From DATAZK01 sp965199805 (GTDB lineage: Bacteria; Actinomycetota; Actinomycetes; Frankiales; Frankiaceae), in NCBI GenBank assembly GCA_965199805.1, contig CBDATO010000003.1, positions 992,001-1,056,000 of the forward strand: 64,000 nt of DNA, read 5' to 3'. This document shows positions 9,795-18,477 of this stretch, piece after piece; position 1 is the first letter of the stretch, and every line of letters starts with the position of its first letter. A program made the position numbers and the translations under genes. The notes below the pieces were generated by a model. That model saw only the letters and a program-made list of their open reading frames with translations, had not been told where the DNA came from and did no database searches.

Positions 9795-9810
9795 TGTGAT
9801 CTGGGTCACG
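9795..9810. promoter_or_regulatory. CRP-type operator upstream of whiB1
   Basis: TGTGA-TCTGGG-TCACG is a near-perfect match to the CRP palindrome TGTGA-N6-TCACA. It lies about 300 bp before the whiB1 ATG. Mycobacterial whiB1 is known to be controlled by the CRP homologue, so a conserved cAMP-CRP input is likely. Confidence 0.7.
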
Positions 9811-10111
9811 TCCTGATTCCGCGTCAGATACACACCTTCGAAGGGATTGCCAGCGCCCGTTTCTAGTGGCAGGTTCGATGACAACGGGCCTCGATCTCCA
9901 GGCTGACTCCCTCGGCGAGCAGGCCCCGGCGATGTGCTGCACGGGTAACGCGGTGGCCGGTTCCGGTCGCCCGCCCGCACTCGTGGCGGCTGTATGTGAG
10001 CACCGAAGAGCACCGACTCCCCGCGCCCCGACGTCGACGTCCCTGGACGTTCGGCGCCCACAAGCGCAGGGGTCGCCGGTTCGCAGCGACGACTCGACGA
10101 GGAGTAGCCGG

Positions 10112-10363
10112 ATGGATTGGCGCCATAGCGCCCTGTGCCAGGACGAAGACCCGGAGCTGTTTTTCCCCATCGGAAATATCGGCCCGTCACTCCGACAGGT
10201 AGCAGCCGCAAAAAAAGTGTGTCAACGCTGCAGCGTCGTCGACGACTGTCTGTCGTGGGCGATGGACACCGGGCAGGATTCCGGTGTCTGGGGCGGGAAG
10301 TCGGAGGACGAACGCCGACTGATCCGCCGCGAGGGTCTGGAGCGTCTGCGCACCAGCGCATGA
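10112..10363 (+). CDS. whiB1: WhiB1-type iron-sulfur transcriptional regulator
   Basis: An 83-residue redox- and NO-sensitive DNA-binding regulator that holds a [4Fe-4S] cluster. The N-terminus MDWRHSALCQDEDPELFFP and the four Cys (9, 37, 40, 46, the CQRCSVVDDC pattern) match WhiB1. The beta-turn motif GVWGG follows in GQDSGVWGGKSEDERR, and a basic RRLIRREGLERLR tail makes the DNA-binding part. The ATG at 10112 has GAGGAG 8 nt upstream. It is convergent with pdtaS across a perfect hairpin. Regulation probably involves the CRP site far upstream. Confidence 0.95.
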   Translation: MDWRHSALCQDEDPELFFPIGNIGPSLRQVAAAKKVCQRCSVVDDCLSWAMDTGQDSGVWGGKSEDERRLIRREGLERLRTSA

Positions 10364-10368
10364 CGCAG

Positions 10369-10397
10369 GCGCGCCGCGCGTCCTGCGCGCGGCGCGC
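10369..10397. terminator. Bidirectional hairpin terminator between whiB1 and pdtaS
   Basis: A perfect 12-bp all-G/C stem with a 5-nt TCCTG loop. It touches the pdtaS stop codon and can serve both convergent genes. Confidence 0.75.
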
Positions 10398-11869
10398 TAC
10401 CCGATCTCGGGAATGGCGACGGTGGCCTCCGTGCCGCCGTACGGCGCGGGGCTGATCGCCAGCGTCCCGCGCATCTCCCCCACGACGAGCGTGCGCACGA
10501 TCTGCAGGCCGAGGCCGCTGGCGCGCTCGAGCGAGAAGTCGCGCGGCAGCCCGCTCCCGTCGTCGGCCACCACGAGGTCGAGCTGGTGCGTACGGCGGGT
10601 CACGGCGAGGCGGATCTGCTTGGCGGCGCCGTGCTCGACCGCGTTCTGCATGAGCTCGGAGATCACGAGCGCGAGCGGCGTGGCGAGGGTGCCCGGCAGC
10701 ACGCCGAACGCACCCTCCCGGCGGACCTCGGTACGCGAGCCGGTGGTGGCGACCTCCATGGTCATCGCCGCGAGCTGGTCGACGATCGCGTCGAAGTCGA
10801 CCTCCTCCCCCATGCTCTGCGACAGCGTCTCGTGCACCAGGGCGATCGACGTCACCCGGCGGACCGACTCCTTGAGCGCGTCCCGCGCCTCCGGCACCGT
10901 CATGCGCCGGGCCTGCAGGCGCAGCAGGGCGGCCACCGTCTGCAGGTTGTTCTTCACCCGGTGGTGGATCTCGCGGATGGTCGCGTCCTTGGAGACGAGC
11001 TGTGCCTCCCGCCGGCGCAGCTCCGTCGCGTCGCGGGCCAGCACCAGCGTGCCGCGCTGATCGCCCGGATTGAGCGGGAAGGCGCGCAGCAGGACCACCG
11101 CGTTGGCCTGCTCCACCTCGTCGTCGATGGGGGCGTTGCGCCGCATCGCCTCCCGGAAGCGCAGCCCCATGGGCAGCTCGGCGGCCGAGCCGGCCGGTGG
11201 CGACGTGACCGGCCCGAGCAGGCGGCGGTGCACCGAGGCCAGCGACTTGCCCATCAGGTTGCCGGTGTGCCCGAGCCGGCGGTAGGCCGAGACCGCGTTG
11301 GGGCTCGCGTAACCGATGAGGCCGGCCGCATCGAGCCGCATCATGCCGTCACCGACCCGCGGAGCGTCGCCGGCGTCGGCGAGCCCGGCCGCGTCGTACG
11401 GGAAGGTGCCCTCCGAGACCATCTGCACCAGGTCACCGGCGGTGCGCAGATAGGCGAGCTCCAGCGCGCTCGGTGACCGGGTCGTCGACAGGTTGGTGTC
11501 GCGGGCGAGCACGGCGATCACCTGACCGCGGTTGCGCACCGGGACGGCCTCGACCCGCACCGGCACGCCGCGCTCCCACTCCGGGTCGCCCTCCCGCACG
11601 ATGCGGCCCTCACGCTGGGAGGTCGAGAGGGTCCAGCGCCGGAGCCGGGTGGCGACCATGTCCTCGGCGTAGACGGTCGGCCCGGTCGCGGGGCGCACCT
11701 GCGCGACGACGATGAACTCGTCGGGCTCACGGGCGGCCACGCAGAGCATCAGGTCGGCGAACGACAGATCGGCCAGCATCGCCCAGTCGGCGACCAGGGA
11801 ATGCATCCGGTCGACGTCGTCGGACGTCAGGTCGGTGTGCTCGGCGACGAGCTCGGAAAGCGTGCTCAC
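10397..11869 (-). CDS. pdtaS: Sensor histidine kinase PdtaS
   Basis: Cytosolic two-component kinase whose partner in actinobacteria is the ANTAR-type RNA-binding regulator PdtaR; the partner is not in the window. Of 490 residues, about 1-150 form a GAF-type sensor, 170-285 a PAS domain, and 295-490 the HisKA_2/HATPase kinase. The phospho-acceptor is in EIHHRVKNNLQTVAALL (His 302/303), the N-box is ELMQNAVEHG, and the G-boxes are DDGSGLP and GLGLQIV. No membrane helix is present, as expected for PdtaS. The gene order whiB1-pdtaS is the same as in mycobacteria. Confidence 0.93.
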   Translation of the reverse strand: MSTLSELVAEHTDLTSDDVDRMHSLVADWAMLADLSFADLMLCVAAREPDEFIVVAQVRPATGPTVYAEDMVATRLRRWTLSTSQREGRIVREGDPEWERGVPVRVEAVPVRNRGQVIAVLARDTNLSTTRSPSALELAYLRTAGDLVQMVSEGTFPYDAAGLADAGDAPRVGDGMMRLDAAGLIGYASPNAVSAYRRLGHTGNLMGKSLASVHRRLLGPVTSPPAGSAAELPMGLRFREAMRRNAPIDDEVEQANAVVLLRAFPLNPGDQRGTLVLARDATELRRREAQLVSKDATIREIHHRVKNNLQTVAALLRLQARRMTVPEARDALKESVRRVTSIALVHETLSQSMGEEVDFDAIVDQLAAMTMEVATTGSRTEVRREGAFGVLPGTLATPLALVISELMQNAVEHGAAKQIRLAVTRRTHQLDLVVADDGSGLPRDFSLERASGLGLQIVRTLVVGEMRGTLAISPAPYGGTEATVAIPEIG

Positions 11870-11922
11870 CCCGTGATTCTGCCGGAAGGCCGCGCGCCGG
11901 CCGGACTGGTTGACTTCGGGGC

Positions 11923-11955
11923 ATGACCCAGGTGCTCAGCGGCGGCGGGCGGTGA
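11923..11955 (+). CDS. Possible 10-codon leader peptide coupled to bioF
   Basis: ATG ACC ... CGG TGA encodes MTQVLSGGGR. Its stop overlaps the bioF GTG at 11952 (GTGA). This could couple bioF translation to an upstream start in a transcript with little leader. No direct sign of expression; may be chance. Confidence 0.25.
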   Translation: MTQVLSGGGR

Positions 11956-13097
11956 CCGCCGTGCCCGACCCGTTCGCCTGGCTGGACGAGCGGAAGCGGG
12001 AGCGTCTCGACGCCGGGTTGCGCCGGGTGTTGACGCCCCGACGCGCAAACGTCACCGGTGAGCTCGACCTCGCCGGCAACGACTACCTGGCCCTCTCACG
12101 CCACCCCGACGTGGTCGCCGCCGGGATCGAGGCGCTCCGCACCTGGGGCGCCGGCTCCACCGGCAGCCGCCTCGTCACGGGCTCCACCGAGCTGCACCAG
12201 CAGCTCGAGCAGGCGCTGGCCGCCCACACCGGGGCCGAGGCGGCGCTGGTCTTCTCCTCCGGTTACGCGGCCAACCTCGGGGTCGTGACGGCACTCGCGC
12301 AGCCCGGCGGCCTCGTTGTCTCGGACGAGCGCAATCATGCGTCGCTGGTCGACGCCTGCCGCCTCGCGCGGGCCGACGTCGCGGTCGCCGCCCACGCCGA
12401 CCCCGATGCCGTCGCGAAGGCCCTCGCCGCCCGTCCGCCCGGCACCCCCGCGCTCGTGGTCACCGACTCGGTGTTCAGCGCCGACGGCGACCTCGCCCCG
12501 CTGGCCGCCCTGCACGCGGTCACCCGCGCAGCCGGCGCGGCGCTCGTCGTCGACGAGGCCCATGCGCTCGGGGCGATCGGACCCCGCGGCGAGGGAGCGG
12601 TCGCCGCCGCCGGGCTGGCCGCGGCACCCGACGTCGTCTCGACCCTCACCCTGTCCAAGGCGCTCGGCAGCCAGGGCGGCGCCGTGCTCGGGCCGGCCCG
12701 TGTGATCGACCACCTCGTCGACACCGCCCGCACGTTCATCTTCGACACCGGGCTAGCCCCCGCCAGCGCCGGCAGCGCCCTGGGCGCCCTGGGCGTGCTC
12801 ATCCGCGAGCCCGAGCGCGTCGCCCGGGTGCACGCGCTGGCCATCCGGGTCGCCGAGGCCTTCGACGCCCCGCCCCCGGCCGCTGCCGTGGTGTCGATCG
12901 TGCTGGGTACGCCCGAGCGTGCCGTCGCGGCAGCCGCCGCCTGCCGGGCGGAGGGCGTACGGGTCGGCTGCTTCCGGCCGCCGTCCGTCCCCGAGGGCAC
13001 CAGTCGGCTCCGCGTCGCCGTACGGGCGGATCTGAGTGACGCGGACGCGGCCCGGGCGATCGACGTGATCACCCGGGCGATCCGTGCCGGTGACTAG
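11952..13097 (+). CDS. bioF: 8-amino-7-oxononanoate synthase
   Basis: PLP-dependent condensation of pimeloyl-ACP (or CoA) with alanine, an early step of biotin ring assembly. The 381-residue protein shows GSTGSRLVTGSTELHQQLE, the cofactor-stacking SDERNHASLVDACR, VTDSVFSADGD, VVDEAHALGAIG and the PLP lysine in TLSKALGSQGG. GTG 11952 (or GTG 11961) suits the family start VPDPFAWLDER; the open frame extends 14 codons further up. Its 3' end overlaps the terD-VWA gene by 4 bp tail to tail. bioD and bioB follow after that inserted gene. Confidence 0.9.
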   Translation: MTAVPDPFAWLDERKRERLDAGLRRVLTPRRANVTGELDLAGNDYLALSRHPDVVAAGIEALRTWGAGSTGSRLVTGSTELHQQLEQALAAHTGAEAALVFSSGYAANLGVVTALAQPGGLVVSDERNHASLVDACRLARADVAVAAHADPDAVAKALAARPPGTPALVVTDSVFSADGDLAPLAALHAVTRAAGAALVVDEAHALGAIGPRGEGAVAAAGLAAAPDVVSTLTLSKALGSQGGAVLGPARVIDHLVDTARTFIFDTGLAPASAGSALGALGVLIREPERVARVHALAIRVAEAFDAPPPAAAVVSIVLGTPERAVAAAAACRAEGVRVGCFRPPSVPEGTSRLRVAVRADLSDADAARAIDVITRAIRAGD

Positions 13098-14521
13098 CCG
13101 CTGACGAGGCCCTGCTGCCGCGCGTTCTGCAGCCAGGTCGGGTACTCGTTCATCATCAGGTCGTACAGCTGCTCGTCGCTGATGTCGGCCGGGTCGGCGA
13201 CGGAGAAGAAGTCGGCGTTGTCGATGTAGCGGCTCGACATGTTGTCGAGCTCCTCCAGGAACTGGAAGTCGCCGCCCAGCGCGGAGGCGAGCCGTGACCC
13301 GAAGCCGCCCTTCTTGCGCGGCGGCGGGGCACCCTGCGCCGTGACGTTGCGGGTGGAGCGGCCGATCGCCATGAACTGCCAGAAGAGCGGCTCGTACGAG
13401 CTCCACTCCACCTGCTTCTTCGTGCCGGCCTGGTCGGTGGTCTGACCGTCGGTGACGAACATGACGTAGACCGGGAGCGGCTCGGCGTGGGGGCTGTTGC
13501 GCTGCTGGCCTCCCGCATCCGGGAAGTAGTGCCGGCGGACGGCCTGCATCGCCTTGTTGTAGTTGGTGCCGCCCTCGAGGCCGCGGCGGTCGAGCAGCTG
13601 CTGGATCCAGCCCTGGTAGTTCTGCAGGTCGAGCGGTCCCTCGTCGTAGCCACCGGTGCCGAAGGTGAAGACGTCGCACGAGCCGTCGTCGTCGAACTGC
13701 ACCGCCATGCCGAGCACGCGCTCGCACAGGGCCTGCACCTTGCCGCTCTTGTAGAGCTGGTGCATCGAGCCGGAGATGTCGAGGCAGAGCGCCACCCGCG
13801 CACGGTGCTCGGACAGGCCCTTCTTCTCCAGCGAGATGCCGGCCTTCTTGACCAGGTTGACCATCTGCGACGGCTTGCCGGCGAGCTGCTTCTCGAGCCG
13901 CACGCCCTTGCTCATGTTGATCGCGCCGCTCGCGGGCGGCGGGGTGCTGACTGGTGCAGCCGCCGGCGGCGTCTGCGGTGCCTGAGCCGGTGGGGCCGAG
14001 GCGGCCGGCTCGTCGTCGACGCTGATGCCGTAGTCACCGGCGAGGCCTGCCAGGCCGCTGCTCCAGCCCTGCCCGACGGCGCGGAACTTCCACGCGCCCT
14101 GGCGGCGGTACAGCTCGCCGAAGACGAACGCCGTCTCCGAGGTCGCGTCGGTGATGTCGAACCGGACGATCTCGGCGCCGCCCGGGTCGGACACCAGCAG
14201 GTGCAGGCCACTCGCCTGCCCGATGGGGGTGCCGTCGGTCGACGCGGCGATCGCCACCGTCTCGATGGCGGCCGGCAAGCCGGCGAGGTCGATCTGCAGC
14301 GAGTCCTTGGTGCCGGACTTTCCCTTGTGCTGAACGGACCCGTCGGCCGAGCGCGGCTGATTGTAGAAGATGAAGTCCGCGTCGTCGCGCACCTTGCCGG
14401 TCGAGGTCAGCAGCAGGGCGCTGGCGTCGAGGTCCACCCCACCTGACCAGCCGAGCTGGACGACGACCGTGCCCACCCCGTTCGGCAGCGACGTGTTGGC
14501 ACCCTTTGCGATTGCGGTCAC
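13094..14521 (-). CDS. TerD-domain plus von Willebrand A (TerF-like) fusion protein
   Basis: A 475-residue calcium-binding stress-type protein. The TerD domain (about 1-165) starts VTAIAKGANTSLPNG and shows VQLGWSGGVDLDASALLL and FVFGELYRRQGAWKFRAVGQGW. A Pro/Ala-rich linker (about 170-205) leads to a VWA domain with the MIDAS motif LCLDISGSMHQLYKSG and FVTDGQTTDQ. TerD proteins of tellurite-resistance and stress loci are cytoplasmic or membrane-associated; a VWA fusion suggests a protein-binding platform. The GTG start at 14521 has a TAGGGT hexamer 7 nt upstream. It interrupts the biotin gene group and is unrelated to it by function. Confidence 0.87.
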   Translation of the reverse strand: MTAIAKGANTSLPNGVGTVVVQLGWSGGVDLDASALLLTSTGKVRDDADFIFYNQPRSADGSVQHKGKSGTKDSLQIDLAGLPAAIETVAIAASTDGTPIGQASGLHLLVSDPGGAEIVRFDITDATSETAFVFGELYRRQGAWKFRAVGQGWSSGLAGLAGDYGISVDDEPAASAPPAQAPQTPPAAAPVSTPPPASGAINMSKGVRLEKQLAGKPSQMVNLVKKAGISLEKKGLSEHRARVALCLDISGSMHQLYKSGKVQALCERVLGMAVQFDDDGSCDVFTFGTGGYDEGPLDLQNYQGWIQQLLDRRGLEGGTNYNKAMQAVRRHYFPDAGGQQRNSPHAEPLPVYVMFVTDGQTTDQAGTKKQVEWSSYEPLFWQFMAIGRSTRNVTAQGAPPPRKKGGFGSRLASALGGDFQFLEELDNMSSRYIDNADFFSVADPADISDEQLYDLMMNEYPTWLQNARQQGLVSG

Positions 14522-14528
14522 AGAAACG

Positions 14529-14534
14529 ACCCTA
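14529..14534 (-). promoter_or_regulatory. -10 hexamer for the leaderless terD-VWA gene
   Basis: TAGGGT, 7 nt before the GTG at 14521. Back to back with the bioD promoter at 14653. Confidence 0.5.
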
Positions 14535-14652
14535 GACCGATCTTGGACGCCCGGGCAGTCGTCCTCCCGACAGCTCGGTGGGCCCTGCCGACTGCCCGAT
14601 CGTTGCCCGCCGACCGGCTGCACACGTCCGGCGAAGAACGCGCGCCCGTGAC

Positions 14653-14658
14653 TAGCCT
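14653..14658 (+). promoter_or_regulatory. -10 hexamer for leaderless bioD
   Basis: TAGCCT, 6 nt before the ATG at 14665. Confidence 0.5.
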
Positions 14659-14664
14659 CGCCGG

Positions 14665-15417
14665 ATGGCCGTGATGGTGATCAGCGGGACGGGCACCGGG
14701 GTCGGCAAGACCGTGGCCACGGCGGCGGTCGCCGCGCTCGCGTGCGAACGGGACGCAGCTGTGGCAGTGGTCAAGGCCGCCCAGACCGGGGTCACCGACG
14801 CCGCACCGGGCGACCTCGACGAGGTACGCCGGCTGTGCGGCCCCGATGCCCGGCTCACGCTGGTCGAGGGCGCCCGCTTCCCGGATCCGCTCTCGCCGGC
14901 CGCCGCCGCCCGGCTCTCGGGCCGGCCGCCGGTCGACCTGCGCGGTCTCGCGTCGACGGTCCGTGAGCTGGCCGCCGACCACCCGTTGGTGCTGGTCGAG
15001 GGTGCCGGCGGGCTGCTGGTGCGCTTCGACGAAGAGGGCGCCACCGTCGCCGGGCTCGCCGCGGAGCTCGCCGCCCCCGTGCTGGTGGTCGCCGATCCCG
15101 GCCTCGGCACCCTGAACGCGACCGCACTCACGCTCGAGGCCATGGCCCACCGCGGGCTCGAGCTCGCCGGCGTGGTGCTCGGCACCTGGCCGGCCGGGTA
15201 CGACACCGCCCGGGCCAGCAACGTCGCCGACCTGGAGATGCTCGGCGCCCGTCCCCTCGCGGGCGCGCTGTTGGCCGGCCTCGCCGGGCTGGACCCGGCC
15301 GACTTCCGTGAGGCGGCCCGGGCCGCGCTCGGGCCGGCGCTCGGTGGACGCTTCGACGCAGCGGCCTTCCGCGCCCAGGCGGCCGACGCGCTCTCTCGAC
15401 GAACGCTCTCACCGTGA
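14665..15417 (+). CDS. bioD: Dethiobiotin synthetase
   Basis: ATP-dependent closure of the ureido ring: 7,8-diaminopelargonate plus CO2 gives dethiobiotin. The 250-residue protein begins with the P-loop MVISGTGTGVGKTVATAAV, has VKAAQTG with the conserved Lys, and VLVEGAGGLLVRF, the second conserved motif. Length fits the family (about 220-240). Spaced 41 bp before bioB on the same strand. bioA is not seen in the window. Confidence 0.93.
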   Translation: MAVMVISGTGTGVGKTVATAAVAALACERDAAVAVVKAAQTGVTDAAPGDLDEVRRLCGPDARLTLVEGARFPDPLSPAAAARLSGRPPVDLRGLASTVRELAADHPLVLVEGAGGLLVRFDEEGATVAGLAAELAAPVLVVADPGLGTLNATALTLEAMAHRGLELAGVVLGTWPAGYDTARASNVADLEMLGARPLAGALLAGLAGLDPADFREAARAALGPALGGRFDAAAFRAQAADALSRRTLSP

Positions 15418-15458
15418 ACCCCGGCCGCTCCCGCCGCGCGTAAGGCAGGATCGGACGG

Positions 15459-16523
15459 GTGACGATGCTCTCCGACGCGACCGCTGACACGACCGCCGAC
15501 TCCGGCGCCCTCGCCGAGCTGGCACCCGCCGAGAGCGAGCTGCTCGAGCAGGCGCGGCGTCAGGTGCTCGACGACGGCCGGGGGCTCACCGAGGAGCAGA
15601 TCCTCGCCTGCCTGCGCGTCTCCGACGCGGCGCTGCCCGCCCTGCTGCGCCTCGCCCACGAGGTGCGGCTGCGCTGGTGCGGCCCCGAGGTCGAGGTCGA
15701 GGGCATCGTCAGCCTGAAGACCGGCGGCTGCCCGGAGGACTGCCACTTCTGCTCGCAGTCCGGCCAGTTCGACTCGCCGGTGCGCTCCGTGTGGCTCGAC
15801 ATCCCGTCGCTGGTCAAGGCGGCCGAGGAGACGGCGGCCACGGGCGCCACCGAGTTCTGCATCGTCGCCGCCGTCCGCGGCCCCGACGAGCGGCTGATGG
15901 CCCAGATCCGCCAGGGCGTCGCCGCCATCCGCGCCGCGGTCGACATCAACGTCGCCTGCTCGCTCGGCATGCTCACCCAGGAGCAGGTCGACGAGCTCGC
16001 CGCCATGGGCGTGCACCGCTACAACCACAACCTCGAGACCGCCAAGTCGCACTTCACCCAGGTCGTCACCACCCACACCTGGGAGGAGCGCGACGACACC
16101 TGCCGGATGGTGCGGGCCGCCGGCATGGAGCTGTGCTGCGGCGGCATCCTCGGCCTCGGCGAGACGATCGAGCAGCGGGCCGAGTTCGCAGCCCAGCTCG
16201 CCGCGCTGGAGCCCGATGAGGTGCCGCTGAACTTCCTGAACCCGCGGCCCGGCACCCCGCTGGAGGAGCAGCAGCTCGTCCCGCCGCGTGACGCGCTGCG
16301 GGCAATCGCCGCCTTCCGGCTCGCGATGCCGCGCACGATCCTGCGCTACGCCGGCGGGCGCGAGCTCACCCTGGGTGACTTCGACGTCGACGGCCTGCTC
16401 GGCGGCATCAACGCGGTCATCGTCGGCAACTACCTGACGACCCTGGGCAAGCCTGCCGTGCAGGACCTCGCCACCCTGGAGGAGCTGCGCATGCCGATCA
16501 AGGCCCTCAACCAGACCATCTGA
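15459..16523 (+). CDS. bioB: Biotin synthase (radical SAM)
   Basis: Inserts sulfur into dethiobiotin to make biotin. The 354-residue protein carries the radical-SAM cluster motif in GGCPEDCHFCSQSGQF (CxxxCxxC), the conserved NVACSLGMLTQEQ and HRYNHNLETAKSHF stretches and the C-terminal RETIL-type segment MPRTILRYAGGRELTLGDF. The GTG at 15459 has a CAGGAT hexamer 7 nt upstream and no clear ribosome binding site; ATG 15465 is an alternative. Mycobacterial-type BioB depends on the helper BsaP, whose gene lies about 3.7 kb downstream. Confidence 0.95.
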   Translation: MTMLSDATADTTADSGALAELAPAESELLEQARRQVLDDGRGLTEEQILACLRVSDAALPALLRLAHEVRLRWCGPEVEVEGIVSLKTGGCPEDCHFCSQSGQFDSPVRSVWLDIPSLVKAAEETAATGATEFCIVAAVRGPDERLMAQIRQGVAAIRAAVDINVACSLGMLTQEQVDELAAMGVHRYNHNLETAKSHFTQVVTTHTWEERDDTCRMVRAAGMELCCGGILGLGETIEQRAEFAAQLAALEPDEVPLNFLNPRPGTPLEEQQLVPPRDALRAIAAFRLAMPRTILRYAGGRELTLGDFDVDGLLGGINAVIVGNYLTTLGKPAVQDLATLEELRMPIKALNQTI

Positions 16524-16722
16524 GCCCTGCGCCGACCGGCGTGATTCGACTGCACGGGTGCAGCCGAGCCCGCCGGTTGCGCGCCGGCGGCCGTCGTCAC
16601 TCGGCCGGGTGCCGTACTACGGCATTCGGCTGGGAAGCCCAAAGTCGTCCGCTCCGAACCGACAGTCACGGCAACGGGCTGCCGAAGCCTCATACGTCTT
16701 GCAGACGCCATGAGGAGTTCTC
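16524..16722 (+). other. 199-bp gap before the DUF1800 gene with small hairpins
   Basis: No gene seen. It holds several short GC-rich inverted repeats, such as CGGCA-ACGGGC-TGCCG near 16670. It could be a structured 5' leader, but I could not match it to a known riboswitch class. Confidence 0.3.
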
Positions 16723-18477
16723 TTGTCCAACGACACGATCGAGCGCGCGACCGTCCCGCAGCGCGGGCGTACGCAGGGTCGCCGCGCCGTACTGGCAGCG
16801 CTCGGGGTCGGCGTGGTCTCGGCGTGCGGCCCCGTCGTCACGACCGTGACCAAGGCCGCCGGCACAGGCTCCAAGACGGCCACGCCGACCCGGAAGCCGA
16901 CACCGAAGCCGACGACCAAAGCCTCGGCGGCACCGGCGGCTGCCCCCACCACGACCACCACCACGAAGGCGACGACGCCCGCACCGACCGCCACGGTCAC
17001 CAAGGCGCCGGTGATCTCGGCGCCGGACGTCACCAGCCCCGGTCAGGTCGTCACCAACCTGGTCGGCACCGACCAGGCCTGGCACCTCGCCCGGCGCGCG
17101 AGCTTCGGTGCGACCCCCGCGCTGGCCGCCGAGATCAAGACCATGGGCGCCACGGCGTGGCTCAACCAGCAGCTGGCCCCGGCAGGCATCGACGACAGCG
17201 AGTGCGATGCCTACCTGACCCGCTTCCCGACCCTGCCCATGACGCCGCTGCAGCTGCGCGCCGGCGCCATCCCCCGGTACTCCTGGGACGCGATGGTGCA
17301 GCTCGGCCAGGCGTCGATCGCCCGGGCGCTGTTCAGCAAGCGCCAGCTCTTCGAGGTCATGGTCGAGTTCTGGTCCAACCACTTCAACATCGCCACCCCG
17401 AGCGGCGACGTCTGGGACCTCAAGACGACCGACGACCGTGACGTCATCCGCAAGAACGCCCTCGGCAAGTTCAGCACCATGCTCAAGGCGAGCGGCGAGA
17501 GCCCCGCGATGATGGTCTATTTGGACAACGCGAGCAGCAGCGTCGACACCTTGAACGAGAACTACGGCCGCGAGCTCCTCGAGCTGCACACGGTCGGCAT
17601 CGAGGCGGGCTACACCCACGACGACGTCATCAACTCCGCCCGGATCCTCACCGGCAACACGGTCGGGCGGCACGGCGAGAACGCGTACTACAACGACTGG
17701 CACTACGTCGGACCGGTCAAGGTGCTGGACTTCGCCGACCCGAATGACGACGACTTCGACGGGCTCACGCTCATCCCGCGCTACCTGGACTACCTCGCGC
17801 ACCACCCCAGCACGGCCCGGCGCCTCGCGACGAAGCTGGCGGTCCGCTTCGTGTCCGACACCCCGCCGGCCTCGCTGGTCACGGCGCTCGCCAACGTCTA
17901 CCTCGCCAACGACACCGCCATCGCTCCGGTGCTGAAGGCGCTGTTCGCCTCCTCCGAGTTCGCCGCCTCCATCGGGCAGAAGACGCGACGCCCGTTCGAG
18001 GACCTGATCGCGTCGGCCCGCGCCATGGGCGTCACGCCGGCCGCGGGTGACGCCAAGAGCCTGTCCGGCTTCTACTGGCTGTCGAGCCAGCTCGGGCAGG
18101 CCCCGATGGCCTGGAAGCCGCCGAACGGCTACCCCGACGTCGCCGGCGCCTGGCTGTCCGCAGGCAGCCTGCTCGGTCGCTGGAACGCGCACGCCGGCGT
18201 CGTCGGCGCCTGGTGGAAGGACGGCTTCACGACGCCGACCCCGGCCACCTGGCTCGGGAGCAACCCGCCCGCCACCATCGGGGGGCTGGTCGACGCCATC
18301 GCCGTCAAGCTGCTCGGCGCCCCGCTCGCCGGCGCCCAGCGCGCCGCCGTCATCGGCTTCGCGGCCGGCCGCACCACGGGCTTCACCGAAGCCTCCTCCT
18401 CCGCCAACACCATCAAGTGGGACCTCGGCGTCGTCATGCAGCTGGTCCTCAACTCACCGAACTGGATCCAGCGATGA
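16723..18477 (+). CDS. DUF1800 family exported lipoprotein
   Basis: 584 residues. The N-terminus has a twin-Arg signal with a lipobox, GRRAVLAALGVGVVSACG, then a Thr/Pro/Lys-rich linker (about 45-100) that would cross the cell wall. The DUF1800 domain follows with AWHLARRASFGATP, VEFWSNHFNIATPSG and NENYGRELLELHTVG. Function is unknown; DUF1800 proteins are found paired with DUF1501 proteins. TTG 16723 is chosen because GAGGAG precedes it. The last codon overlaps the ATG of the DUF1501 gene (ATGA). Confidence 0.87.
   Translation: MSNDTIERATVPQRGRTQGRRAVLAALGVGVVSACGPVVTTVTKAAGTGSKTATPTRKPTPKPTTKASAAPAAAPTTTTTTKATTPAPTATVTKAPVISAPDVTSPGQVVTNLVGTDQAWHLARRASFGATPALAAEIKTMGATAWLNQQLAPAGIDDSECDAYLTRFPTLPMTPLQLRAGAIPRYSWDAMVQLGQASIARALFSKRQLFEVMVEFWSNHFNIATPSGDVWDLKTTDDRDVIRKNALGKFSTMLKASGESPAMMVYLDNASSSVDTLNENYGRELLELHTVGIEAGYTHDDVINSARILTGNTVGRHGENAYYNDWHYVGPVKVLDFADPNDDDFDGLTLIPRYLDYLAHHPSTARRLATKLAVRFVSDTPPASLVTALANVYLANDTAIAPVLKALFASSEFAASIGQKTRRPFEDLIASARAMGVTPAAGDAKSLSGFYWLSSQLGQAPMAWKPPNGYPDVAGAWLSAGSLLGRWNAHAGVVGAWWKDGFTTPTPATWLGSNPPATIGGLVDAIAVKLLGAPLAGAQRAAVIGFAAGRTTGFTEASSSANTIKWDLGVVMQLVLNSPNWIQR

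Noticed and set aside
9690..10361. Minus-strand frame through the whiB1 upstream region
   Set aside because: Overlaps whiB1 itself on the other strand and has no ribosome binding site or conserved sequence.
16560..16722. Riboswitch (c-di-GMP or c-di-AMP type) before the DUF1800 gene
   Set aside because: The short GCAAC/GAAGCC pieces do not follow either consensus in order; only generic hairpins are seen.
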